Positions 12,461 to 22,392 of a DNA stretch of 64,000 bases are shown here, piece by piece; the stretch's first letter is position 1; the number at the start of each line of letters is the position of its first letter. The stretch is from Ceriagrion tenellum. Taxonomy: Eukaryota > Arthropoda > Insecta > Odonata > Coenagrionidae. The stretch spans positions 81,203,696-81,267,695 of the forward strand of contig OY720643.1 in assembly GCA_963169105.1 (NCBI GenBank), written 5' to 3'. A program made the translations under genes and the position numbers. The notes beneath the pieces are model-generated. The model made no database searches. It worked only from the letters and a program-made list of their open reading frames with translations, and was not told the origin of the DNA.

Positions 12461-13275
12461 ACATCTACATCTACATACTACCCCGCGAGCCGCCGTAAAG
12501 GCGTGTGGCAGGGGGTGGTAGGTCACAAGTCGTGTAAAGATGTGAAGATTTGGGAGGTGAAATGGTGACGTGTATTATGGGAGTATATTTTGTGGAGCTC
12601 TGTATTTACTGTGGTCGCATATTGCGCGCGGAAAGAACAAATTGTACCTATCTGTTCGGCAGTGTACCTATCTAATTTTATCGCATATGTCAGACCTAGA
12701 GATGTAGCGAGGAGTCATGATAATATTCTCTGTGTCGCTCTGAAACACACCAGTTCTGAATTTTTCAAGAAGTCTAAGCCTAGCGTGCAGCCTCTGAGTC
12801 TCTAAGAGCTCCCACCTTAATCCTTCTAAAAGTTGTGAAACACTATATGTTCGTTGGGACCAGTTTTAACGAAGCGTGCTGCTTTTCTTTGTATTTTATT
12901 AATTTTTTGGTTAAACCTTTATGACCAGGATCCCAAATGCTCGCGGCGTATTCGAGGTGTGGCCTAACTAGAACGAGTAGCATCTCTCTTTTACTTCTTC
13001 ATCCGAGGACCTTCCTAATACACGCTTAATAAAACATAGTTTCTTTAATGCTGTGTCGCATACGTTTTGTATGTGTTCCCCATGATATATCTGAGGTTAT
13101 GGAAAATTCCAAGATATTTTACTGATTTTGAAGGTTTTATGTTTACTCCACCCACAGTATACGCATGGCATTTGTGTAATGACTTTCGCAGGAAGTAAAT
13201 TTGTGGTGCATTTACTAACATTTAATTCTAACCCCCACTCCTGGCACCACGTGTATAAATGCGCATTTGTATACA
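12461..13275 (-). mobile_element. Non-LTR retrotransposon (LINE) 3' fragment, subfamily 1
   Basis: Read on the minus strand, this is the 3' part of a LINE reverse-transcriptase ORF plus its 3' UTR. It ends in a stem-loop (12481-12516) and a TAGATGTAGATGT tail (12461-12475). The frame over 13097-13270 contains W-C-x-x-W-G-L-E-L-N-V-S-K-C, the post-catalytic motif of LINE reverse transcriptases, then a C-C-V-Y-C-G-like stretch. Downstream translation matches the WDP-x-x-YEA-type block seen in the 43-kb copy (AASIWD), with frameshifts. It is truncated at the 5' side, lacks the FADD catalytic site and is dead. Confidence 0.8.
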
Positions 13276-16190
13276 TGTGGTGCTCGGTACGATATGTGTA
13301 CAGATTTAGGCCACGCACAAACTCCAAATGAAATTTACGCATATTTTAATGCTTAATAAACCCCTTTCTTCCTTTTAACCTATCCATGAATTTTATTCTA
13401 TCCGATAGTAAGAATTTAATGCACGGATTCTTCCCGCATATCAACTTCCTTGGTCCAACTACGCAGAAGTCTACTGATAATCCTCAAAGGAAGTTCCCCT
13501 TTATTATGCCACAGCCAGATGCTACAACGAGTAAATATTTCTTGACGCGGAAATGGGAACTCCCTAATTTAAATGAGAACAACAACACGATTGTCACCCA
13601 AAATTCATCCATTAACACATGACAGTATGATATAAATTCTTGCGTTATATTTAAGGCTTTATCATAGCTGGAAGAAATTACCGTATCCTGATTAGCTCCT
13701 TACTAACACATTCGTTGATGTAAGAATACAGTAACATCAGTTTAATACAATACTACCAAATGAGTCAGAGGTAAACTCTAATCACCGGTACCAATGAGAA
13801 GTAAGGTTCTGTTGATTCCCTTTGTCAAGATCATGATTGACAACGAAACCAAACGTTTATGGCAAACCTATACAACCCAGAATAAATTAATGGAATATTC
13901 TTGCCAAAGGGAAGATTTTACTGAAATTTTGGGAAAATTAAAAGTACGCCAAAATTTTTATTTCCAATCATCCGATTAAAGCATTTCACTTAAATTCCCA
14001 TTATTAAGAGCTCAAGATTAAGTGCCAAGATATATTTAAGAGCTCAAGATGGAATATTGACACCCTTAATTCGAGATTAGTCATACTTTTTAAAATATAA
14101 ATAACAGAAAATTCGACAAAGAATAGCTGAAGCAAAAATTATAGCGGGAATTACGACGCGACTTCATCCGGATAAACTGCTACAGGGAAAGTTAATGGGA
14201 AATATTCCCAAAATTGAAATCGAATTCAATAATATCAAATCATGCTGAAAAATAAAAATACAAGGAGAATTGATAACAAAGATGAGAAAAATTACTAATG
14301 AATCTCTGGGGGTTGCCTATACCGTTCAGAAATGAAAGTAGCTCACTAAGGCAATTGTCCGATCAAGCGTTGTTTTCCAGAGTAAAACCTAGGCTAGAGT
14401 TTAAATGAGTAAAAAGGATCGAACGTGCAATGACCAAGAAAATGGTAAAACGTCGAATTTGAGATAAGCAAATTTGTGATCCAGAATGTACTTTACTCTT
14501 GAGGTTAATAGAATGCTAGTAAGTACTGTAAAATAGGAACGCCTTGCTTCTTATAAAATTAAAATATGGTAAGAAATGTTGTTAAATGCCCAGCTATGTG
14601 GTTGGAATTACTCAGGGCAATGCTTATTCCACTTCAAAGAATTATGGGATACAGGAGGAGCAAAATAAATGCTCTTAAGGCGTTTCAATGACATTCATAA
14701 CTGAGACAGTATTTGAAACGCACGTATTTTGTACTGGATGTGCAATTAAATGCAAGGTTTTTAAAGGACTGTCGAAATTTTCGAGAGTGGAAAATTTTGA
14801 ATGCATATGCTCACTTAAAATAAGAACTTAAACACATAACCAAACATTAATGACGAATCACATTCAGAGGAAAAAGTGGATGACATACTATCCCACTGCG
14901 CGTAAACCGACCTAAATTTTAATTAAAGGAAACGGAACATAAAGGCAAGTCTCAAATAGTTGAATGCCTGCACTGATATCGTTGCATTTAACCACGATGA
15001 AAACGCCTTCGCACTCAATTTTTAATTATATTTGTACCCGTGGTTGCAATTACTTTGGAGTATATTTTTGAAATGACTCTCACAAAGACAATGGATTAAA
15101 AAATACATCATAAGTCTCATCAAATTACTTTCTACGTCCTTGCTGCGTGCAGATTGAAACAAGAATTTTGCTTGCTCTCCGGAGAGATGTGAAAAGCATC
15201 GGAAATATTTTTACAGACTTAAACGGTTAGGTAACAATGGCTGTGACCCAAATTGCATGTGAACAACGGGATGAATTAGGAAAATGGATTTTGTTACAGA
15301 GTGGTATGAGATACAACGAGAAGCCGGTAGGTCACTACGAAAAAAAGAAAAAATCAGTTCTACTTGTTTTGAACCTCCGAATTATAATGAAGTAGCAATA
15401 CAATGTGAATTTATTTTCAAAAAATCCGTCCAGGCTTGAGTAACTTGCACTAAGGTCAACGACATCACGGGTGAACGGCCTTTTGGCGGAGGATTATTCG
15501 TTCATTTTAAAATCCATAAAATCATTTAAAAGCCATGGAGTAATGCTGGTCTCACAACCGTATTGTGTAGCTTTCCTTTCAGCTTATGGCTCATTCTATT
15601 CTATCACGGGACCCCACTTATCTTCGTAAAGGTCATCCACTCGCGTTCTGTTATACGCTGTACCTCTTCCTTCAATCAATCACTCCTCTAGAAAACCAAC
15701 CCGAGGTACATATTACGTCACTATTTCACAACAAATTTCAATTACGTTTATATGTAATAATTCCGGGAAGTCAATTTTCACCACAACAAAGTTTTCCTTA
15801 AAATATAACATCCATGCCCATTATAATAATGAGGATAGCTTAGTTAAAGCAAATGGTTGAAATAAACAATTCGCCAAATAGGAGAGGTAAGCGAGAAGAT
15901 GGCGTGATGATGGTGGAGTGAATTCTTACAAAAGAGATAGTTTCCTGGGCCTCTCGTCAAATGCTTGGTAGGCTCTTTCAAAGCGACGACCTTGAATCAA
16001 TGAGCTTGAATTCGAGTTATAATCTATTCTATGATGTTAATCATTTGCCAATAAATAAAAACCTAAGGTGAAAAATGAAGACCAAGCATAGAGGTTCTAC
16101 TTTAATTATACAACAAATGTCTGGAATCCATTTCACTTTATCTGAGATTTTCAGGGATGCTGTGAATTAACTCCAACTGTGCATATTTCG
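13276..16190. other. Gene-free AT-rich DNA
   Basis: No supported gene. A short direct repeat AAGAGCTCAAGAT occurs twice near 14007 and 14038. ORFs up to 78 codons show no motif. Confidence 0.5.
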
Positions 16191-16280
16191 CTTAAACTGA
16201 ACAACAACTATACGGAAAAACAGGAATAAGAAAATAGCTATTTCCACTTCTTTCTAATCTCCATTTTCTTGTTTTCAGTT

Positions 16281-16893
16281 CTTGCACACCACTGTATATA
16301 ATGGATCTTTTTCTCCCAAGTAGTAAATACACTAATGTTGTTACTAGACAAGACCCCTGTTTTTCGTATCCCGCCCAGTTCCGGACAGCTACAGTCCAGA
16401 AATCGTTTACAGTTGTTGCCTCAAAGCTGTGGAATGAATTGCCTAAACTGGTAAAAGACAGTGCATCACTGGTATTATTTAAGGGAAAGATTATCATACA
16501 CTTATTTTCCGGAATGCTTACCATGTAACTCATTTATCAGTTCATTGATGTGATTAATGTCCATTGATGATTTTATCAGTTCATTGAGGTCATTGTTTTT
16601 TCCTTTTCATTAGTTAAGCTAAAGTTCCTTTTTAAAAGTTGTGTTATTTGTTTATTGATATGTTTAATGTTCGTTTTTCTGTTAGAAGAAGAAATTCAGT
16701 TCTTTTTCCACATTGCTAAATGATAATGTTGTCTATGTCTATTGTTAGCAATTCATATGACAACTTTCCTTTTTTGTTTCCTGATTGGCTTATTCCCATA
16801 TTAATTGTCTTGCACACCACTGTATATCATTTCTATGTTCCAAAGGAGTTCACTCCTAGAACAATAAACGAGTTTATTATTATTATTATTATT
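16281..16893 (+). mobile_element. LINE 3' end, FxVxAxxLWNxLP type, with TTA-repeat tail
   Basis: The plus-strand frame 16301-16528 (75 codons) ends in the hallmark C-terminus of CR1/L2-like LINE ORF2 proteins: V-Q-K-S-F-T-V-V-A-S-K-L-W-N-E-L-P, then a Lys/Phe-rich stretch and a stop. About 350 nt of 3' UTR follow, and the copy terminates in (TTA)n at 16873-16893. A 19-bp exact repeat (CTTGCACACCACTGTATAT) lies at 16281-16299 and 16809-16827, near both ends. Only the last part of the ORF is present, so the copy is 5'-truncated and inactive. Confidence 0.75.
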
Positions 16894-16894
16894 A
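16873..16894 (+). repeat. TTA microsatellite (LINE tail)
   Basis: Seven consecutive TTA/ATT units terminate the LINE fragment at 16281-16893. Confidence 0.85.
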
Positions 16895-16899
16895 TATTT

Positions 16900-17100
16900 T
16901 CACCATTACTGGCATTACACAGGGTCAGAATTTCCCATTCTCAACATCTTTCTCCAATCCTTCCGGTACAGAGCATCATCCTGGCTCCTTCCTTACTCCT
17001 GCAGGTCCTCCACCACCTTGTCCCTCCATCTTAGGCTAGGCGGTCCTACTCTCTTCCCCCTCGCCACCAGACGCAAATGTCGCTTCCCAATGTACTCCGT
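16900..17100 (-). mobile_element. LINE C-terminal fragment, RGxRxGxPxLRWRD type
   Basis: Translated on the minus strand from about 17095 downward, the segment reads R-G-K-R-V-G-P-P-S-L-R-W-R-D-K-V-V-E-D-L-Q-E, then an in-frame stop. The continuation is L-Y-R-K-D-W-R-K-M. This is the familiar C-terminal pattern of LINE-encoded endonuclease/reverse transcriptases (GRPRLRW-D, then DR-x-x-WR). It is only about 60 codons, interrupted by a stop, and abuts the tail of the plus-strand LINE at 16893 head-on. Confidence 0.65.
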
Positions 17101-17104
17101 GTTA

Positions 17105-18290
17105 AGCCGGGTTCACACGCACGCGTTTCATGTGTAACTACGCGAAGCGTCTCACGCGCAGCCAATCAGGTGCTTCGCCTCTTACGCGTGGATTCGCTTT
17201 CTACGCGCATGACGCGCCTGTTGGCGTGAAACAAATGGCGGACTTGCGGAGTCGTTTGTATTTATTTTGACGATTTACTAGGATAGGTATATTAGCATGC
17301 ACTCAAGAAATGTTCAGTTTTATATATCATTACCACACGTACCAGTTATATTGCGGGCACATTAAGAACTTTATGGACTGATTTCGATACATTAACATCA
17401 CAGGCGACAATGGTAAACCGTCCAAATATTCATCATAATTTACAATTCCCGTGCTATTCACCACCCAAAGCATTAAGCTGGGTCGGAAATGAGCTATTTA
17501 TAATTGTTTTTAGTGAAAAATGTTACTTTCAAGGAATGGTTACCGAGTAATCTGCGCCAAAACTCGTCAATACGGTGACAAATATTATCAAGCCATACTC
17601 TTCGTAATTAATGTAGTATGTTTCCTACTTCACTAGGGAAAGAAGTTTGGCTCAGTGGATATCGCGCTCGCTTCCGGAATTCTAATTGGGTGGTACAATT
17701 CTATGTTGTAAGAATACATCTTCTTATTTTCCTGGCTTTTATGTAATGCTATTCACCGTAAAAGCTGAATATTTTTAGTGAAGTGAAAATGCTAATGAAG
17801 AAATTTTTTCTACCACAACTACTTTGGAATTAATTTTGATACCACCTTCCTGTCAGCGAGTTAAGTAGAGATTATGGCAATGAGAGGTAAGTTCAAAACT
17901 GAGTGGTGGGATGGATCTCGACACTTGGTTAGAAAAATTAAATGAACGCGGAAGTCACCAATCGTCCGCATCGTAATGAATATTTCTTTATTTTGAAAGA
18001 GATACGCAGCTCTATACTCGTGTCCTTCAAATAGCTACAATGTAAGCTATTCGTACTCAATCCCACCTTTTTTCCACTTCTATATTCATTTGCCGATAGA
18101 TGTCAGCACGTAGAGTGGTCGCGACTGACGACGTGGCCTACGCTTGCATACGCAGCTTCGCGCGAAACTCTGCGCACTCTTCTCACGAAACGCATGCATG
18201 TGAAGGAAAATTCGCACGAAACGCATGCATGCGCATGTTTACTCCGCTCAACGTCGCCAAACCACGTAAGAGGGTCTCCTGCACTTTCTT
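17105..18290. mobile_element. Possible non-autonomous DNA transposon with CpG-dense ends
   Basis: Two CpG-dense blocks (17105-17230 and 18095-18250) bracket an AT-rich core. GCGTTTCATGTG near the left end resembles GCGTTTCGTGCG read from the right end on the opposite strand (10 of 12 positions), as in imperfect terminal or subterminal inverted repeats. The right block carries a 17-bp direct repeat, CACGAAACGCATGCATG, at 18184-18200 and 18215-18231. No transposase ORF and no clear TSD were seen, so the boundaries are approximate. Confidence 0.35.
17645..17710 (+). repeat. tRNA-derived sequence (SINE head or tRNA pseudogene)
   Basis: A near-consensus polymerase III A box, TTGGCTCAGTGGAT (17647-17660), is followed by GCGCTCGCTTCCGGAATTCT (anticodon-arm-like) and a B-box-like GGTGGTACAATTCT. 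An acceptor stem does not form, so it is not a functional tRNA. It sits inside the AT-rich core of the possible transposon at 17105-18290. Confidence 0.55.
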
Positions 18291-18337
18291 TCATATTGAA
18301 TATCCAACATACTAGCAAAATAAATAATAGCTATCAA

Positions 18338-18415
18338 GGTTTTATGTACAGCATCATCATCAGGAGTGATTAATGAACGGACCTACACTTGAAGATGATG
18401 CAGAGCATTGGAACC
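18338..18415. repeat. Degenerate foldback with the CTTGAAGATG signature
   Basis: CTTGAAGATG (18389) is followed by a perfect 4-bp-stem hairpin ATGC-AGA-GCAT, then GGAACCTACGTCGCATTAAA. The left segment 18338-18362 (ATGTACAGCATCATCATCAGG) pairs imperfectly with 18388-18412 over a spacer of about 25 nt. The arrangement matches the foldbacks at 39 and 46948, but it is older and more diverged. Confidence 0.45.
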
Positions 18416-18532
18416 TACGTCGCATTAAATGTGTTTTACTGCAGGAAAATATCTGTGTCTGTTCTTTACTAAGTTGAAATTCCACCACACCACGTCAGAT
18501 ACTTCTTTGTAAGAAAAACTACTAGGTTTAAA

Positions 18533-18955
18533 GAAAGTCTTCTCGGGATTCCATCCGGGTTGGAAGGTCCACGACCAGATGGAAGCCCGAGAAGCCTTTC
18601 TTCATTCTATTCAGCGAGAAAACCTGAAATATTTTATGACCAGTTGGTTTTATTTCAATTTTAGCAGCGTCCTCATAAATGTTTCTCGGGTGCTGCACCG
18701 GGTAACTGTCCAAAGGTTTCTTTGGACCCTCTTACCCGGAGCAGCACCCGAGAACTGACTTCATTTGGTAGTTGAATGGTTCCTCGCGTATCAAACAACC
18801 ACTCACTTTGGGATCGGAATTTCTCGTGATAAATCTCCGCCAGTGTAGGACACTCAAACTTAGGTCTCCGAGTTCGAAAGTCATGGGTACTTTGGGACCT
18901 TTAGACCCTCTTACCCGGTGCAACACCTGAGAAACATCCAGCAGATACGCCGGGA
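18533..18955. repeat. Compound inverted/direct repeat element
   Basis: Two hairpins occur in series. 18533-18555 pairs with 18578-18600 (21 of 23). 18683-18714 pairs with 18720-18754 (core TTCTCGGGTGCTGC / GCAGCACCCGAGAA). A further direct copy of the right arm (ACCCTCTTACCCGGTGCAAC) lies at about 18905-18930. The stretch 18758-18895 has a diverged inverse-orientation copy at 21990-22145, so this belongs to a dispersed family. No coding capacity. The family is not named. Confidence 0.75.
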
Positions 18956-18960
18956 AGACC

Positions 18961-20090
18961 TACATCTACATCTACGTAATACCCTGCGAGCCACCACGAG
19001 GGTGTATGGCAGGGGGTGAAGATATATAAGGTAGACATGCTAGAAAATAGGGTCAATGTTTATTAGTTACTACAGTAGATTATTAGTTATTACAAGTAAT
19101 TGCAGTAGTTATTACAATAAAATAATAGTTACTACAGTATAGTACAGGATAAATCTACATAATAAGGAAGGGATTATTGGTAGTTATTACATGCATCATG
19201 CACTACAGACTACTCTTACTATATTTCACCTACCTATCCCTTTTGCTACGTTGCCTATTGTTCTCTCTTATGGTACGCGGGAAAAATGACATTTTAAATC
19301 TATCGGTACGACAATCTATCTCTCTAATCTTGTTAATATGGTCAAACCTAGCATAATACGCAGGGGTTCTTAATATATATCTAACGTCATCTGTGAACAA
19401 ATCGGTTTCGAATTTTGTAAAAGGTTTAACCTAAATTTTAACCTGCGTTCTGATAGGAATTCCCATCCTAGTTCTTCTATTAAATTCGTAACACTTATGC
19501 AATTATCATAACGGCCTATAACAAATCTAGCGGATCTCTTTTGCACACGCTCTAATTCTTTTATCAAACCTTCCTCGTACGGATCCCTTATACTAGTGGC
19601 ATATTCTAAATTAGGCCTGAAAAGTGTAAAATACCTTCTTTCTCGTACTCTCTCATCACATTTGCTTAGAACCCTTTTTACGAATCCTAATCTACGGTTT
19701 GCTATACTAGTTATTTCCCTGATGTGTTTCCCCCATGACATGTCTTCAGTGATGGTGACGCCTAAGTATTTAATTGATTCTACGTTACATATTTTGTTTT
19801 CTTTGATGCAATAATTATTCCGGGGAAAGCCATTCTTTTTCCAAAAATTCATAATCGCGCATTTATTCAAATTTAATTCTAGCTACCATCTATCACACCA
19901 ATCATCAATCGCATCTAAATCCTTAGCTAAACACTGACTGTCCTCTTCATTTCTAATTTCCTTATACACTACTGCATCATCGGCAAAAAGACGGAGCTTG
20001 CTATTTTTTACTACACTATTCAAGTCGTTTATGTACAGAAGAAATAAAATTGGGCCTATCACGCTTCCCTGGGGAACACCCGATGTAACT
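18961..20090 (-). mobile_element. LINE reverse transcriptase, 3' half, subfamily 2 (inactive)
   Basis: On the minus strand from about 20090 the frame runs S-G-V-P-Q-G-S-V-I-G-P, L-Y-I-N-D-L, then the catalytic F-A-D-D box at 19976-19987, and D-D-W. After an in-frame stop near 19880 it continues in the 166-codon frame 19870-19370, with Y-L-G-V-T-I-T-E-D-M-S-W (thumb), L-E-Y-A-T-S and E-R-V-Q-K-R-S-A-R-F. The 3' UTR ends in the conserved stem-loop (18981-19015) and TAGATGTAGATGTA tail. The endonuclease and N-terminal RT motifs are missing (5' truncation). It is closely similar to the copy at 29909-31004. Confidence 0.9.
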
Positions 20091-20099
20091 TAACGATGT

Positions 20100-20755
20100 A
20101 ACCTAAGCTCTTTCAGCATCCTGTTAATTAAAGTTCCTTTTTCTCCTAGATGCATCAATTCTACATTGCTGGCGTGAATTCGATTATTTTGTTTCAAATT
20201 CAAAAGAACAGTATCTCTGCTAGAGATAGGCCCTATTTTCATCCGACAAATCTCTATATGAACCCTAGCTACTCGCACCGAACTCAAAACCTCGTGCCCA
20301 TTCCTTACGGGACCGCCCCACGAGATCCTCCCTGGCGACCTTGCGTGCGAGTTGTGTTTGTTTGTTCCTCCGGGTGTTGGGGTCGCCACGCTAAAACCCC
20401 TTTCACCCGAATGGAATACGACGAGTGCAGGGAGAGCGGATTATGGGGAAAAGGCTTGGGTGCTCTTGCTATTAGAGGCGGTCGGTCAGGCGCAGTGTAT
20501 GTATCGCCAGAGGGGGACCGGAGGGTTCCCGGCGGGAGGGTGGGCCCGGGTAGGGAGCGTTCCTTCGCAGCTTGGCAGAATGTGTGTCGGATTGTTGCGG
20601 TTAATGCGGTGAATGGAGCCCGTGTGTTTGTTGGACGGCGATGGGTCGAGAGGGCTAGGTCGTACACGATATTGCAATATATCGGCTGTCGCGTGCGTTG
20701 CAAAATGCAATATCGAATTACGATGCTGAGTCACCGAGCGGTTCACACGTAACTT
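20100..20755 (+). other. CpG-dense island with a 200-codon ORF of unknown nature
   Basis: The frame 20150-20752 is the longest in the window (200 codons), and the minus strand is also open over 20305-20703 (132 codons) and 20486-20761 (91 codons). The sequence from 20270 to 20720 is far richer in G+C and in CG dinucleotides than its surroundings. The translation is rich in Arg, Gly and Pro and matches no family I recognise. Openness on both strands suggests composition rather than selection. It could be a promoter-type CpG island, a 5' exon, or part of the flanking LINE-rich cluster. The 3' end has a short palindrome-like TATTGCAATATATCG. Confidence 0.35.
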
Positions 20756-21001
20756 AAACATGGTGATTCAATGAGACGTTCCTAACGCAACTCACAAAAA
20801 AATAACACTATAACATGCTTAGTAAAACATAATTATCGCTACCATTCAGCTTAACTCTATGGTAAGGAGGTATTTTTCACGAATCGCCTTCTAGAAGACA
20901 GAACGACAATTCTTTGATTTTTACGTTAAACTTTCCCGTCTACTGCATATCACTAAATAAGACCAGTTAAATCTTACTAAAGGATTAATAAGCTGACTCT
21001 T

Positions 21002-21041
21002 TATTAGTATTAGTGTATGGGTATTAGTATTAGTGTATGGG
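21002..21041 (+). repeat. 20-bp tandem duplication at a LINE 5' junction
   Basis: TATTAGTATTAGTGTATGGG is repeated exactly (21002-21021 and 21022-21041). The second copy runs into the first LINE-homologous codons (S-V-W-D-P). It therefore marks the 5' truncation point, as expected from template slippage at the end of cDNA synthesis. Confidence 0.85.
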
Positions 21042-21722
21042 ATCCATACGAAACGGGGTTGATATCAGAGTTAGATCGCGTACAGCGAAGAGGAGCTAGG
21101 TTTGTGAAACGATGCTACGATAAGTTGGCTAGTGTGTCTGGACTGTTAGAAGAATTAGGATGGGAATCGCTACCACAGCGTAAATTAAATTATAGGCTTA
21201 ACCTCCTAAATAAATTTCAGGAAAATCATTTTACTGACGACGTAAAAAACATACTATTAACCCCTTCGTACTACGGCAGATTAGATCGCGTCAATAAAAT
21301 TAGAGAGCTAGATTGTAGAACCGATAGGTATAAAATGTCATTTTTTCCGCGTACCATTCGGGACCATAACAGCTGTGATCGTCGTCATGAATAGTTCGAG
21401 TATTGAAAATAGGCAGGCAGTAATCTTTCCCATTATATTCTCTACTCTCTTATTTATGCATGATGTAAATATTGATGTTCTTATTTATGCATGTATTTTG
21501 AATCTGTAGTAGTAGTCTTTGTATCCCTTGCATGTTGGAACGATTGAAGATAGAATGTTTCTTGGGTATTAGATTTTTAATTGGCGCTTTGCATGTGTGG
21601 TACGCGGGTTTTAATGTAATGTCGGTGTTCTACCATATCATTCATGAATGCCTGGTGCGAAAGCACCCCCTGCCACACGCCCTTTGGGTGGCTTGTAGGG
21701 TATGACGTAGATGCAGATGTAG
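21030..21722 (+). mobile_element. LINE 3' fragment, subfamily 2
   Basis: The plus-strand frame 21017-21394 contains S-V-W-D-P-Y-E-T-G-L-I, L-D-R-V-Q-R-R-G-A-R-F-V, L-L-E-E-L-G-W-E-S-L-P-Q-R, and C-R-T-D-R-Y-K-M-S-F-F-P-R-T. These are the C-terminal blocks of the same LINE protein as at 18961-20090. The 3' UTR ends in the stem-loop (21664-21700) and an ATGCAGATGTAG tail. Only about the last 120 codons survive, with an early stop after R-R-H-E. No catalytic core is present. Confidence 0.88.
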
Positions 21723-21984
21723 TAATCACAAAATATTCACTTCCAATTGCTGTCCTCCTTCTTAAACGCACAGTTAATTCATGCAGTTGTGTACCAGTTA
21801 AGCTTTCTTTAGTGAAAGCAATACGTAGGTTTGGTTGCATCCCATTTTTTAAATAAACTCCATTCCATTAAAGAAAAAGCACGGTGGATCAATTACGAGG
21901 AAGTATTCATTGGCAATTCATGGAGTTCCGGTCACCAAGTGGGAATTTTTATGGTTGTGTTTGAGCCAACATTAAGAGGGAGGA

Positions 21985-22145
21985 TAGGGCCGCTGTGATT
22001 AGACCCATGACTTTCCAACTCAGAGACCTGAGTTTGAGTGCCCTACACTGATGGAGATTTATCACGAGAAATTCCGATCCCAAAATGAGTTATTGCTTGA
22101 TATGCGAGGAACAATTCAACTGCCAAATAAAGCCAGTCTTAGTTA
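21985..22145 (-). repeat. Dispersed repeat, copy 2 (inverse of 18758-18895)
   Basis: The reverse complement aligns along its length with 18758-18895, sharing GGGATCGGAATTTCTCGTGA, TAAATCTCC and CAGTGTAGG. It lacks the CCGAGAA hairpins that flank copy 1. Non-coding. Confidence 0.8.
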
Positions 22146-22371
22146 AAGTGACTCTTTAACTAAGCATCCAAGTTGCCTTTCGTAGTGATGAAAATATTTT
22201 AACACGAAAAAATAAGGAATACGGAGTCTTCTCTTACAACTTTACTTGCAAGGGATACACGCCCAAGCCTCGAGTGAAGAAACCCAAGCGAAACACAAGC
22301 CCGCGGCCTTCGGGTGGTCAGACTAGAACCTAACCTGCTGCTAGCGAGGCCAGCAAAATAAGCGTGAAATA

Positions 22372-22392
22372 TAGTATATATATATATAGTAA
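22372..22392. repeat. TA-rich microsatellite
   Basis: Tandem TA dinucleotides (ATATATATATATAG) within a TATAGTA-rich stretch. Confidence 0.6.

Noticed and set aside
18961..18975. CATCTA repeats as independent microsatellites
   Set aside because: Each occurrence (12461, 18961, 21709, 30985, 43116) sits exactly at a LINE 3' end, so they are LINE tails.
20150..20752. 200-codon ORF as a protein-coding gene
   Set aside because: Both strands are open over the same GC-rich stretch, the translation has no recognisable domain, and no splice or start context supports it. Listed only as an island with an ORF.
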